Part shown: positions 28,301 to 36,294 of the stretch, piece after piece | Numbering within the stretch: the stretch's first letter is position 1 | Layout of the letters: every line of letters begins with the position of its first letter | Assembly: GCF_000376425.1 (NCBI RefSeq) | Contig: NZ_AQWL01000006.1 | Location: 149,046-213,045, forward strand | From: Thiobacillus denitrificans DSM 12475 | Lineage (GTDB): Bacteria; Pseudomonadota; Gammaproteobacteria; Burkholderiales; Thiobacillaceae | Direction of reading: 5' to 3' | DNA length: 64,000 nt | Made by a program: the position numbers and the translations under genes | The notes under the pieces: generated by a model | Database searches by the model: none | What the model was told of the DNA's origin: nothing | Seen by the model: only the letters and a program-made list of their open reading frames with translations

Positions 28301-31260
28301 CGGCAGCCATCGATGCCGCCCAGCCTGGATCGGTCGTGCCTGATGAGATCTGCATCGGATCCGTCTGCCTCTCCGCTGGTTTGTATGAGATTTTCATGAC
28401 CGAAGCGCATCAGCACCTGGCCGCGCTGCAGGAAGAAATCGGACGCCACGCCGAGCCTGCCGACAACACGGTCAGCGAACATGCACGCCGTGCCGTGCAT
28501 ACCCTGGGCGGCATCGCGGGCACGGCGAGTATCACTGTACTGTCCGATCTGTCGCATGCGCTCGAACAGTACTGGAACCGTTTTGTGCAGGTTCCGCTGC
28601 CGTCCGCGCACCTGTCGCTGATACAGGATACGGTCGCGCGTCTGCGCGGCATGATCGCAACCATTGAAAGCGGGCAATTGCCCGTGACGGCGGACGATCT
28701 GATTGCGGCGCTGGGCGAACTGGAAGACGAGCAGGCCACGCCGGCGACCGCAGCGCCGGTTGCCGAAATGCGGGTGGAGCATGCCGTCGAAGCAATGCCG
28801 GCCGCGACCGGTACGGCTGCGCCTGTCGAGGCAACCAGTGCCGCTGCAGAGGCCGAAATCAGCCACGCGGGCCCGGCCCCCGGTTTGCTGGACGTTAGCG
28901 CGCTGGTACCGGACTTCAAACCGGCCATTCCGGTGCCGGTGTTCGAGCGGCGTGAGGTTGCCGATGAACTCGACGTGCAATTGCTGCCGATTTTTCTAGA
29001 AGAAGCCGACACCCTGGTGCCGGAGGCCAGCGCGCAACTGCGCGCCTGGCTGGCTGCTCCCGGCGAAGCGGTCGCGCGCGATGCGCTGCGGCGTAGCCTG
29101 CACACCATCAAGGGCAGTGCGCGCATGGTCGGTGCGATGCGCCTGGGCGAGTTGACCCATGTGATGGAGTCGCGCGTGATCGCCGTGATCGAAGGTCAGC
29201 TGGCCGCAAGTGCCGATGTCTTCGGCACGCTGGAAGCACAGCTTGACCGCCTGCACGATGCGGTGGAACGCCTGAAGCAGGGCGATCTTGCAGCAGTTGC
29301 CGAGGAAACGACCGCGCCGCTGGAAGCACCGGTCGAACCGGTGCTCGGGCGTAGCGAGACGGCTGCTGCGACGACCTTTGCCGCGGCCGATCCGCTGGCG
29401 CCTGCGCAGCCGGCCACGCGCGACGGCAATGCGCTGACCTTGAGGGTGCGCGCCGACTGGGTCGATCGCATGGTCAACCAGGCAGGCGAAGTGGCGATTG
29501 CGCGCTCGCGGATCGAGAGCGAAGTGTTTGCGTTCAAGCGCCACGTCAACGAATTGTCCGAAGCGCTGGTGCGCTTGCGCGGCCACATCCGCGAAGTCGA
29601 AATCCAGGCCGAGTCGCAGATGCAGGCGACCTTCCAGACGCAGGGCGCGGTGGAAGAATTCGACCCGCTGGAATTCGACCGCTTCACCCGTTTCCAGGAA
29701 GTCACCCGTTTCCTGGCCGAAAGCGTCAACGACATTTCAACCGTGCAGCATATCCTGCTGGCGCGACTAGGCGAGGCCGACGCCGCATTGATCCAGCAGA
29801 CGCGGCTGAACCGCGAACTGCAGCAGGATCTGCTGCGGGTGCGCATGGTGCCGCTGTATTCGGTGGCCGAGCGTTTGTACCGCACCGTACGCCAGACCGC
29901 ACGCGACGTCGACAAGCGCGCCCAGCTCGACATTCAGGGGGGCGATCTGGAAATCGACCGCTCGGTGCTGGAGAAAGTCACCGCGCCGCTCGAACACCTG
30001 CTGCGTAACGCGCTGGCGCACGGCATCGAAGCGCCGGAAGCGCGCCGCGCCGCCGGCAAGGCGGAGTTCGGCGAGATCGTGCTGGCGGCGCGCCAGACCG
30101 GCAACGAAATGCTGATCACCGTGAAGGATGATGGCGCCGGCCTCAACTACGCGCGCATCCGCGAAAAGGCGGAGGCCAACGGCCTGTTACTGCCGGGGGT
30201 CGAGCCGACCGAAACCCTGCTGGCGCAGATGATCTTTGCTGCCGGTTTTTCCACCGCAGAGACCGTGAGCCAGGTTGCCGGCCGCGGCGTCGGCATGGAC
30301 GTGGTGAAGAGCGAAATTTCCGCCCTCGGCGGCCGCATTGACATCGTCTCCACGCCGGGGGCCGGCACCTGTTTCAACATCTATCTGCCGCTCACCCTGG
30401 CGATGACCCAGGCGGTGATGATCCAGGCCGCCAAGCACGACTATGCACTGCCGGCGCCGCTGGTGCAGCAGGTGCTGGAACTGAAGCCGCATGAACTGGA
30501 ACAGGCGATGGCGGCGGGCGAGGTGAGATGGCGTGGCGCGCGCTATCCGTTCTCCTATCTGCCGCATCTGCTGGGCGACACCGAAGCGGTGCACGAAGTC
30601 CAGCGCTACAACCCGGTGGTGCTGCTCGCCAGCGGTTCCAGCCAGGCAGCGGTGCTGATCGATGCGATCGAAGGGACGCGCGAAATCGTAGTCAAGAACA
30701 TCGGCCCGCAGATGGCGCGCATCACCGGCGTGGCAGGTGCCACGGTACGCGGCGACGGGCGGGTGATCCTGATCCTCAATCCGGTGCCGCTGGCACTGCG
30801 CTGGGCCAGCCTGCCGCGATCCGCGGTGGAGCGCACGGCGCCGGCCGAGGCAGTGGAGACCAGCACTGCCTTGCAGGCGCCACTGGTACTGGTGGTGGAC
30901 GACTCGCTCACCGTGCGCAAGATCACCACCCGCCTGCTCAGCCGCGAAGGTTTTCGTGTCGACAGCGCGAAGGATGGCGTCGATGCACTGGAAAGGATGC
31001 ACGACCAGATCCCCGACGTGGTGCTGCTCGACGTCGAGATGCCGCGCATGGATGGCTTCGAACTCGCCCGGGTGATGCGCAGCGACGCACGTATGAAATC
31101 GGTTCCGATCATCATGATCACCTCGCGCACGGCGGACAAACACCGCAAGCACGCGCTGGAAATCGGCGTCAACGTATACCTTGGCAAGCCGTATCAGGAA
31201 CAGCAACTGCTTGAAAGCATTGCCGAGCAGCTGGGGCGGGATGTAGTACTGCCAGCTTGA
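25363..31260 (+). CDS. chpA: ChpA/PilL hybrid chemotaxis kinase
   Basis: A 1965-residue CheA-type hybrid. The first 600 residues are helical and hold only degenerate Hpt-like bundles without a phosphorylatable His motif. Hpt domains follow with His785 (HTLKGSGR), His1046 (HTLGGIAG, altered core) and His1247 (HTIKGSAR). Next come the dimerisation and HATPase domains (LLRNALAHGIEAPE, GRGVGMDVVKSE), a CheW domain and a receiver with Asp1890 (LLDVEMPRMDGF). Ala/Pro/Glu-rich linkers join the Hpt domains. It drives PilG/PilH phosphorylation for twitching motility. Pseudomonas ChpA is about 2470 residues with more Hpt domains. Confidence 0.95.
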   Translation: MSALLDYDTGPLNWVRGDIDAALQAALGRIQAYSVDADLTNALRLARDDAHQVTGALQMVGLEGAATLSKALESCLADINENRLMSDDEVLRALRNAIEGLQRWVKDLADGRGSGELALFPLYKRLRELQGAERVFEGELFFPDMRTRVQGKAANDSLTPEALATEVKAARNLFQRGLLAFLRNIEAEQGLQRMRDALAAIERIAPSQASQTFWWACVGFVDSLIARGVEADFHVKQLLARIDLQMRRLMEGSPQVAERLLRDALFFVAKSQALDGRAAEVRSTFGLDRYLPGRGMLDPEALARMRPVLDALQTGLKAARDSWHAYVEGDAGQLEQFQSQLARMQPQAQMLENSGLMPLLDELAAAALTAAGRDGEAREQMNLEVASTLLFMQNAVDQEDLLHADFAIRAQGQQARLNALIEGREIPASAMESASQREAERDMLMHMAQEVGQNLKQMEEALDTFFRDAGEREMLASLPPLAQQAQGALTMLELPDAANLLVAAMATVQPFASEGHPDEATQQRLANAFSSLGLYIDSYCSGRADAARVLRPVLVEFGVIDADSADESVSDDTVESGVPARKAEVQASYLDWRDRPGDDAKKKFLDALTELNRDAELIDDAALKQQTRAALDISRDAAEAPLALDAGIAALSGLTLPERAATETPLRLDEPEAEPSEVVVPTLVGPGMDAASLECRPVEATEIAPPAHAAEPAMTAEPAAPEVSESASAEDRLLVTLPEGVEPELLDIFLEEANEVLAAMGEASDACQGNPEDQASQTVIRRGFHTLKGSGRMVGLNELGETAWRLEQLMNGWLAAKKAANGDLLSLIGRARGVFQSWVGALQANQSAALPVSALLAAIDRVAQGQALELEAVPVAAGTYRQIQAAAETVAESGDDAGMEGAAAVETAAQPEADAAIMAELDVEDAVETEWLPLSGAGTEPTIEPETAVVVANMPVADVGAVIEYAVAREPAAAAVFAEAAAIDAAQPGSVVPDEICIGSVCLSAGLYEIFMTEAHQHLAALQEEIGRHAEPADNTVSEHARRAVHTLGGIAGTASITVLSDLSHALEQYWNRFVQVPLPSAHLSLIQDTVARLRGMIATIESGQLPVTADDLIAALGELEDEQATPATAAPVAEMRVEHAVEAMPAATGTAAPVEATSAAAEAEISHAGPAPGLLDVSALVPDFKPAIPVPVFERREVADELDVQLLPIFLEEADTLVPEASAQLRAWLAAPGEAVARDALRRSLHTIKGSARMVGAMRLGELTHVMESRVIAVIEGQLAASADVFGTLEAQLDRLHDAVERLKQGDLAAVAEETTAPLEAPVEPVLGRSETAAATTFAAADPLAPAQPATRDGNALTLRVRADWVDRMVNQAGEVAIARSRIESEVFAFKRHVNELSEALVRLRGHIREVEIQAESQMQATFQTQGAVEEFDPLEFDRFTRFQEVTRFLAESVNDISTVQHILLARLGEADAALIQQTRLNRELQQDLLRVRMVPLYSVAERLYRTVRQTARDVDKRAQLDIQGGDLEIDRSVLEKVTAPLEHLLRNALAHGIEAPEARRAAGKAEFGEIVLAARQTGNEMLITVKDDGAGLNYARIREKAEANGLLLPGVEPTETLLAQMIFAAGFSTAETVSQVAGRGVGMDVVKSEISALGGRIDIVSTPGAGTCFNIYLPLTLAMTQAVMIQAAKHDYALPAPLVQQVLELKPHELEQAMAAGEVRWRGARYPFSYLPHLLGDTEAVHEVQRYNPVVLLASGSSQAAVLIDAIEGTREIVVKNIGPQMARITGVAGATVRGDGRVILILNPVPLALRWASLPRSAVERTAPAEAVETSTALQAPLVLVVDDSLTVRKITTRLLSREGFRVDSAKDGVDALERMHDQIPDVVLLDVEMPRMDGFELARVMRSDARMKSVPIIMITSRTADKHRKHALEIGVNVYLGKPYQEQQLLESIAEQLGRDVVLPA

Positions 31261-31280
31261 ACCTGCGCACGCACAGCGGA

Positions 31281-31313
31281 AACAAACGGGCACCCTATGC
31301 CCGTTTGTTTTTT
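31281..31313 (+). terminator. Rho-independent terminator of the pil-chp operon
   Basis: A perfect 12-bp stem (31281-31292 with 31298-31309), loop CCCTA, runs into a T-rich tract ending at 31313. It lies 20 bases after the chpA stop. Confidence 0.93.
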
Positions 31314-31314
31314 C

Positions 31315-31364
31315 AGGGTCTGTCACCCTCATTCCGCAGCTGCGGAATGAGGGTGACAGACCCT
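31315..31364. repeat. Perfect 50-bp palindrome, REP/MITE-like
   Basis: Bases 31315-31339 are the exact reverse complement of 31340-31364, with no loop. The outer end reads AGGGTCTGTCACCC and the centre is GCAGCTGC. It directly follows the chpA terminator. The stop codon (TAG) of the minus-strand gene at 31363 uses its last two bases. Similar GGGTCTGTCACC-type palindromes are, from memory, dispersed in many proteobacterial genomes near REP-associated transposases. No transposase is in the window. Confidence 0.85.
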
Positions 31365-32418
31365 AGAATCTAAGGTCAGCGAGATCGCCGCCCGCCAGCG
31401 CATCGAGGTACGCGTCGCCCTGTTGCGGATCCCGATGGTAGCTGGTGGTCAGTTGCCGCGCCGCATCCAGCCAGTGGCTTCCTGCCTTGGCCACGAGCTC
31501 GGCGAACCTGGCGTTATCGGCTGTGCCGAGCCAGCTTTCGTACGCTTGCAGCAGTGCCGGGAACAGCGCGCGCCGCAGCCCCGACAGATTGGCCAGGTAA
31601 AAATGCAGCGAGCCGACGGCTTCGCGCTCCAGCAGCGTCGGCAGCGTCACCAGGCTGTCGGCCAGATGGTCGCGCACCGCGCGCACCAGCAGTTCGGCGT
31701 GCCTGGATGTCAGCTGGCCGAGCATCGTGTTCCAGTCCTCGCCCAGCAGCGATTCGGCGCGCGCTTCGCCGATTTCATGCAGGATCATCGCTTCGCTCTC
31801 GGCCTCGGCCATGCGGTCGAGCCCGCGTTCGATGTCGTGCTCGAAGCCGTAGTGGGCGAACGCGCGCCCGAGCGCGGTGTCCTTTTCCTTCCACTGCCAT
31901 TCTTCGTACTTGTTCCACAGCAGCCGGCGCACCGCGTCCATGCGCAGGAAGATGGCGCCGTCACGCATCGCCGCCGGCGGGGCAATCAGGTCGCGTGCAT
32001 ATTCGCACCCCGCCACCAGCACCTGCATGCCCTCGCGCATCTCGGTGCGCTTGAGTTCGGCCAGCACGAAATGCGGCTTGCGGAAACGTCCCAGCCCGCT
32101 GCTGTAGACCAATCCCTGCGGGATCAGCGTACGGTTGATGTCGTCGGCCGCGAATGGATCGATCCCGGCTGGATTCAGGGGCAGTGGCGCGAAATCCTCT
32201 TCCTCGACCGCATCCCACAGGCTTTCGCGCGCGTTCAGCCAGTCGCCGAGTTCGTCCCTGGGCAGGCGCGCGCCATAGGGAATCTCCATCTCCCAGCGGT
32301 AGTACTCGCGCATTTCCAGCAGGAAAGTGCACATCGTCATGTCGCGCGCATGACGGGCGTCGGCGATGGTGCAGTTCTTCTGTACTGTATCGATGAGAGC
32401 GGAGAGGTTTTCGACCAT
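31363..32418 (-). CDS. Conserved protein of unknown function (Sfum_1244-like)
   Basis: A 351-residue soluble protein rich in helices, Trp and Arg. I chose the ATG at 32418, which has CTGGAG five bases upstream and starts MVENLSALIDTVQKNC. The stretch DARHARDMTMCTFLLEMREYY near residues 19-39 and repeated DARR/ESEAMILHEIGE segments are notable. It resembles, from memory, a conserved family sometimes labelled Sfum_1244; no biochemical role is known. Its stop codon falls on the edge of the 50-bp palindrome. Same strand as the helical-repeat gene upstream, but 226 bases separate them. Confidence 0.75.
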   Translation of the reverse strand: MVENLSALIDTVQKNCTIADARHARDMTMCTFLLEMREYYRWEMEIPYGARLPRDELGDWLNARESLWDAVEEEDFAPLPLNPAGIDPFAADDINRTLIPQGLVYSSGLGRFRKPHFVLAELKRTEMREGMQVLVAGCEYARDLIAPPAAMRDGAIFLRMDAVRRLLWNKYEEWQWKEKDTALGRAFAHYGFEHDIERGLDRMAEAESEAMILHEIGEARAESLLGEDWNTMLGQLTSRHAELLVRAVRDHLADSLVTLPTLLEREAVGSLHFYLANLSGLRRALFPALLQAYESWLGTADNARFAELVAKAGSHWLDAARQLTTSYHRDPQQGDAYLDALAGGDLADLRF

Positions 32419-32602
32419 GGGCACTCCAGTAAACCGCTTCATACAAGCGGGTAACGGCAGTTGAACACGCCAGCGCCGCGCAGTTCGCGCAATGGGACAC
32501 ACTGCCGGAACAAGGTATCAAGGGCAGGAGGGCGGGCTTCCCTCCTTCTGCAGAAGACACCGGCATCCGACGGTCGTTCCACTTTCAAGTGTACAAATAA
32601 AT

Positions 32603-32624
32603 ACAGCCCGTTCAACCGGGCTGT
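32603..32624 (-). terminator. Hairpin terminator after the helical-repeat gene
   Basis: ACAGCCCG (32603-32610) pairs with CGGGCTGT (32617-32624) around a six-base loop. On the minus strand it is followed by an AT-rich tract (TATTTATTT), which fits termination of the gene at 32645. On the plus strand it is followed by only four T. Confidence 0.7.
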
Positions 32625-32644
32625 TTTCAGGGGTATTGACGGGT

Positions 32645-34477
32645 TTAATGGCGGCGTACGGCGCCGTAGAAATTCAGGTCGGCGTGCGAGCGACGGCTGA
32701 ACTCGAAACGCGCGGCATCGGCACCGCTGAACTGCCCGGCGAGCTGGGCGTAGACTTCGGTCGCCCAGGTCTTGTCGTTCAGCGCATCGGCAATCCCTTC
32801 GGCCCAGCGCAGCTTGTCGGCGGATTTGCTCAGATGGGCGCCGCACTCGGCATACCATTTCTTCAGCACTTCGGTCGGCAGGGCAAATCCCTTCAGGCGG
32901 TCGATGAACTGGATGCAGGCGTCGCCATCGGGGCAGGCAGCGGCCGCGGCGGCATAGAGTTCATCCGCCTTGGCGCTGTTGCCCATGGAGGCGTACAGCC
33001 GGCCGATGTGGGTCAGCGCGAAGTGGTCCCCGGCCTGGGCACGCGCGGCTTCCAGCAGGCGGCTGGCTTCGGCGGCATCCTGGGTGGCGGCAAAATTCGC
33101 TTCGGCGAGCTTGGCCGTGTCATACACGGTGGCATGAGCGTCCGCAGCCAGCGCGGCCTCGCGCGCGGCGAGATAGGCACGCGCCTTGGCGACGCCCAGT
33201 TCGCGGTGTTTCAGCTGCGCAGCGGTGACCACCAGATCCTTGAAGGCGATGAAGTCGGTCGCGTTTTCCGCTGCGCGGTCGAGCAGGCGGGACAGCCAGT
33301 CGGTATCGTCCAGGTTCTTGTCCACCGCCAGCAGGACCGGCTTGTAGCGCGAGAACTGGTAGCCGGTGCCGTCGAGCAGTTTTTCCGCCGACTCGATCAG
33401 CTTGGCGGCATAAAACGGGTCTTCCAGTTCCAGCCGCACGCGATCGGCCAGTGCGAGAAATTGCTTGACGTTGACGGCGTCCTTTTCCAGTTGCTGGAAT
33501 TCCATGTAGCGCGCGTGGTTGGCCTGGCGCTTTTCCAGTTTGGCCTTGACCCGGCCAAGCCGCTCGGCATCGTCGGCCAGATGCGTTTCGACGGCGGCGA
33601 CCAGCTTCTGCATTTCGTCCAGCCCCGCCACGGCATCTTCGGCCTTGTCCAGCAAGCTTGCAGCGCCAGCCTTGTCGCCCACGCCCGCCAGGCCTGCGGC
33701 GAGTTCGATGTAGTCGCCGGTCGCGGTCGCGAGGTCTCCTGCCTTTTTCAAGGCCGACTGCAGGAATGCGGCATCGCCCGCCTGCTTGGCCGATTCGATC
33801 AGCGTCTTCGCGGCGGCGAAGTCGGTGGCGCCAGCCAGTGCGCGCTCGTACAAGGCCTTGGCGCGTGCCGGGTCGCCCAGCGTCTTGGTCACTTCGCCGG
33901 CCAACGACAGCAGGTCGGGCACGCTGGACAGCTTCTCCCCGGCCTTGTTGAAAATCGCCGCGGCATACTCCTTGTCCAGCAGATGCTCTGCCGAGGCCGC
34001 CGCCAGCTTGCTGTATTCCACCGCACGCGAGATTTTCGCCTCGGCTTTTTCCAGCACCTTCCTGGCAAACGTGCTGTCGGCGATGACCGCCATCACGTTC
34101 TTCGCCAGGTCGATCAACGGGTCGAGGTTGCTGGTTTCCTTCAGCGCTTTTTCATATGCGCCCACTGCTGCGGCCTTGTCGCCCAGCACCTTGAATTTGG
34201 CCTCGGCCAGCGCAACCTGCTCGTCGCCGCTCATGCAGTAGTCTTCCGCCGTTTGCAGCAATTCCTCGGCGCGGCTTTGCTCGCCCAATGCCTGGTAGGC
34301 GATGGCGCAGGCCGCCAGATCCTTGGTGAACTGGCAGTCGTCCGCGACCCGGTCCATCAGCTCCTTGGCATAGGCTGCATCGGCAGGCTCCTGCAGGGCC
34401 TCCAGCGCCAGCGCCGCGTACTCGGCGCCGCTGCTGCATTGGGCTTCTTTGGAAGTGAGGGTGTCGCGGGTGGCCAT
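32645..34477 (-). CDS. Alpha-helical repeat (TPR-like) protein of unknown function
   Basis: A 610-residue cytoplasmic protein made almost wholly of paired helices in units of about 30-37 residues, with repeated patterns such as AKALYERALAGA, ASLLDKAEDAVAG and ADELYAAAAAACPDG. This looks like a TPR or Sel1-type solenoid, a scaffold fold, with no catalytic motif. It has several cysteines near the N-terminus (CSSG, DDCQ, AACA, DYCMS). I chose the ATG at 34477 behind GGAGA; an in-frame TTG lies 12 bases upstream. Monocistronic and divergent from the cytochrome-DUF302 pair. Partner unknown. Confidence 0.85.
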   Translation of the reverse strand: MATRDTLTSKEAQCSSGAEYAALALEALQEPADAAYAKELMDRVADDCQFTKDLAACAIAYQALGEQSRAEELLQTAEDYCMSGDEQVALAEAKFKVLGDKAAAVGAYEKALKETSNLDPLIDLAKNVMAVIADSTFARKVLEKAEAKISRAVEYSKLAAASAEHLLDKEYAAAIFNKAGEKLSSVPDLLSLAGEVTKTLGDPARAKALYERALAGATDFAAAKTLIESAKQAGDAAFLQSALKKAGDLATATGDYIELAAGLAGVGDKAGAASLLDKAEDAVAGLDEMQKLVAAVETHLADDAERLGRVKAKLEKRQANHARYMEFQQLEKDAVNVKQFLALADRVRLELEDPFYAAKLIESAEKLLDGTGYQFSRYKPVLLAVDKNLDDTDWLSRLLDRAAENATDFIAFKDLVVTAAQLKHRELGVAKARAYLAAREAALAADAHATVYDTAKLAEANFAATQDAAEASRLLEAARAQAGDHFALTHIGRLYASMGNSAKADELYAAAAAACPDGDACIQFIDRLKGFALPTEVLKKWYAECGAHLSKSADKLRWAEGIADALNDKTWATEVYAQLAGQFSGADAARFEFSRRSHADLNFYGAVRRH

Positions 34478-34623
34478 GGGAGTCTCCAAAAAATAAATAA
34501 GGTATCGTACGATTTTCCGCTTGAGCCGGGTGGCCAGCCAATAAGTAATGTCGATGATGGTATTAGCGAGCCCAGCTAGCGTAGTCGCGCGGCAGGCGCG
34601 CGACAGCGAGAAACCCGCCCGGT

Positions 34624-34710
34624 CATATTCATCAGCTATATTTATGCTATCCCCAGCCGTATGGTTGGGTATTTAAGTATTCAATACATATTAATATAGT
34701 AATGTATTAA
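34624..34710 (+). promoter_or_regulatory. AT-rich promoter region with inverted repeat
   Basis: A stretch of unusually AT-rich DNA precedes the cytochrome gene. AATACAT (34683-34689) and ATGTATT (34702-34708) form an inverted repeat with a 12-base centre containing TATAGT. This is a likely promoter/operator for the cytochrome-DUF302 operon and perhaps also the divergent helical-repeat gene. No regulator family can be assigned. Confidence 0.4.
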
Positions 34711-34747
34711 ATTAGCTGTGGTTGTTTTCTGGGGGATCGGGAGGATT

Positions 34748-35797
34748 ATGCTGACGCGTCTACTACTGGTAATAGCCCTGCTGGCCGGGTTCGGTTTGTC
34801 TCCTGCCCTGGCGGCGCCGGACGGCGCAAAGCTTTACGGGCGTAACTGTGCCGCTTGCCATGGCGAGAACGGCACCGGCGGTATCGGCGTTCCGCTGGCG
34901 CTACCGGCCTTCCAGGCCGGGGTCAGCGACGACTATCTGCGCAAAACCATACGGCACGGTCGGCCGGGGCGGGTGATGCCGGCATTTTCCCAGCTGGACC
35001 AGGCTGAAATCGAAGCCATTGTTCGCCATGTGCGCACCTGGAACAAGGGTGCGCCCGCCACGTATTCCGCCCGCCCGGTGAAGGGCGATCCGGTGCACGG
35101 CAAGAAACTGTTCGCGCAATACTGCGCGGACTGCCACGGTGCCAACGGCGAAGGCGGGAAGGGTACTGGGGTCACGTTTTCGCGCCCTCGCGACCTGCCC
35201 ATCATGGCGCCGGCGCTGCACAACCCCGGCTTCCTCGTTGCCGCATCCGACGCCATGATCAAGGCGACGCTGATGCGCGGTCGGGAAGGCACGCCCATGG
35301 TCTCGTTCCTCAAGCAGGGGCTGAAGGAAAAGGATATCGACGATATCGTCAGCTACGTGCGCGCATTCGAAAAGCAGCCATTGCCGGGGAGCGCGCAGCT
35401 ACTGAAAGTGGAAAGCCCGGTCATCGTCAGGGATTCAGACTACGATCTGCAGACCACCGTGGAAAACGTCAAGCGGGCGGTGAGCAACAACAATTTCTTC
35501 TATGGCCGGGTACAGACACTGGAATACGGACTGACCGATCCGGCCAATGAGAATCCGAAACAGGTCATCGTCTATTTTTGCAACATCAGCATGCTCAACC
35601 AGGCGCTGGCCATCGATCCGCGCGTCGGCATGTTCCTGCCCTGCCGCGTCACCATCCTGGAGACAAACGGCAAGGTGCAGGTGATGTCGGTCAACCCCGG
35701 GGTGCTGAGCCGTCTGTTCAACAATTCCGAGCTTAATCGCCTGTGCGATGAGATGAGCAAGAGCTACACCGCGATCATTGAGGAGGCGACGTTATGA
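34748..35797 (+). CDS. Dihaem cytochrome c fused to a DUF302 domain
   Basis: A 349-residue exported protein. It has a signal peptide (1-22, ending ALA), a first cytochrome c domain with CAACH (Cys34, Cys37, His38) and a likely Met78 ligand, a second with CADCH (126-130) and Met184, and a C-terminal DUF302 domain (about 228-345). That domain carries Cys278 (YFCNIS) and Cys299 (LPCRVT). I chose the ATG at 34748 behind GGGAGG. The layout suggests electron transfer to or from whatever DUF302 binds in the periplasm. Its stop overlaps the next DUF302 gene, so they form an operon. Confidence 0.92.
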   Translation: MLTRLLLVIALLAGFGLSPALAAPDGAKLYGRNCAACHGENGTGGIGVPLALPAFQAGVSDDYLRKTIRHGRPGRVMPAFSQLDQAEIEAIVRHVRTWNKGAPATYSARPVKGDPVHGKKLFAQYCADCHGANGEGGKGTGVTFSRPRDLPIMAPALHNPGFLVAASDAMIKATLMRGREGTPMVSFLKQGLKEKDIDDIVSYVRAFEKQPLPGSAQLLKVESPVIVRDSDYDLQTTVENVKRAVSNNNFFYGRVQTLEYGLTDPANENPKQVIVYFCNISMLNQALAIDPRVGMFLPCRVTILETNGKVQVMSVNPGVLSRLFNNSELNRLCDEMSKSYTAIIEEATL

Positions 35798-36252
35798 AGA
35801 ATCCGCTGCAATGGATGGCCACCGCCTGCCTGACGCTGCTGCTGTGCGCGCCCGTCGCCGCGGGCGACCTGATGATGGCGCGCGTGAACCGGATGTTCCC
35901 GGAGGCGATGACCCTGCTGCAATCCGCCATTTCCTCCCGCGGCTATACGGTCACGCGCCTGCAACAGGTGAACGAAAACCTGCAGCGCCGCGAATTCAAG
36001 AGCGATATGTACCGTGTGGTGTATTTCGGCAAGTACGAGGAAGTGAGGCAGGCAACAGCCAGGAATCCCGGCCTGATCCCGTTTTTGCCGTTGAATATCA
36101 CGATCTTCGCTGAAGGCGATCAGGCCATACTGGTGACCAGTCATCCGCAAATGCTGCGGGAGTTTTTCCCCGACCCGGAACTGAAACCGCTGTTCGAGCG
36201 CTGGGAAAAGGACATGCTGGAAATCATGGATGAGGTACGGGAAGCGGCGTGA
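35794..36252 (+). CDS. Exported DUF302 protein without the cysteine pair
   Basis: A 152-residue protein with a signal peptide (about 1-23, ending VAAG) and one DUF302 domain. At the places of the two conserved cysteines of its neighbour it has Gly79 (YFGKYE) and Leu100 (FLPLNI), still 21 residues apart, so it aligns without gaps but lacks the site. It is coupled to the cytochrome fusion by an ATGA overlap and is a likely partner subunit. Function unknown. Confidence 0.88.
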   Translation: MKNPLQWMATACLTLLLCAPVAAGDLMMARVNRMFPEAMTLLQSAISSRGYTVTRLQQVNENLQRREFKSDMYRVVYFGKYEEVRQATARNPGLIPFLPLNITIFAEGDQAILVTSHPQMLREFFPDPELKPLFERWEKDMLEIMDEVREAA

Positions 36253-36265
36253 AGTGTTGCGGCAA

Positions 36266-36288
36266 CGCCGGCAGCCATTCCGCCGGCG
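36266..36288. terminator. GC hairpin between convergent genes
   Basis: CGCCGGC (36266-36272) and GCCGGCG (36282-36288) flank a nine-base loop between the DUF302 gene and the convergent YqhA gene. There is no T-run, so it is only a possible terminator. Confidence 0.35.
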
Positions 36289-36294
36289 CCTGCT

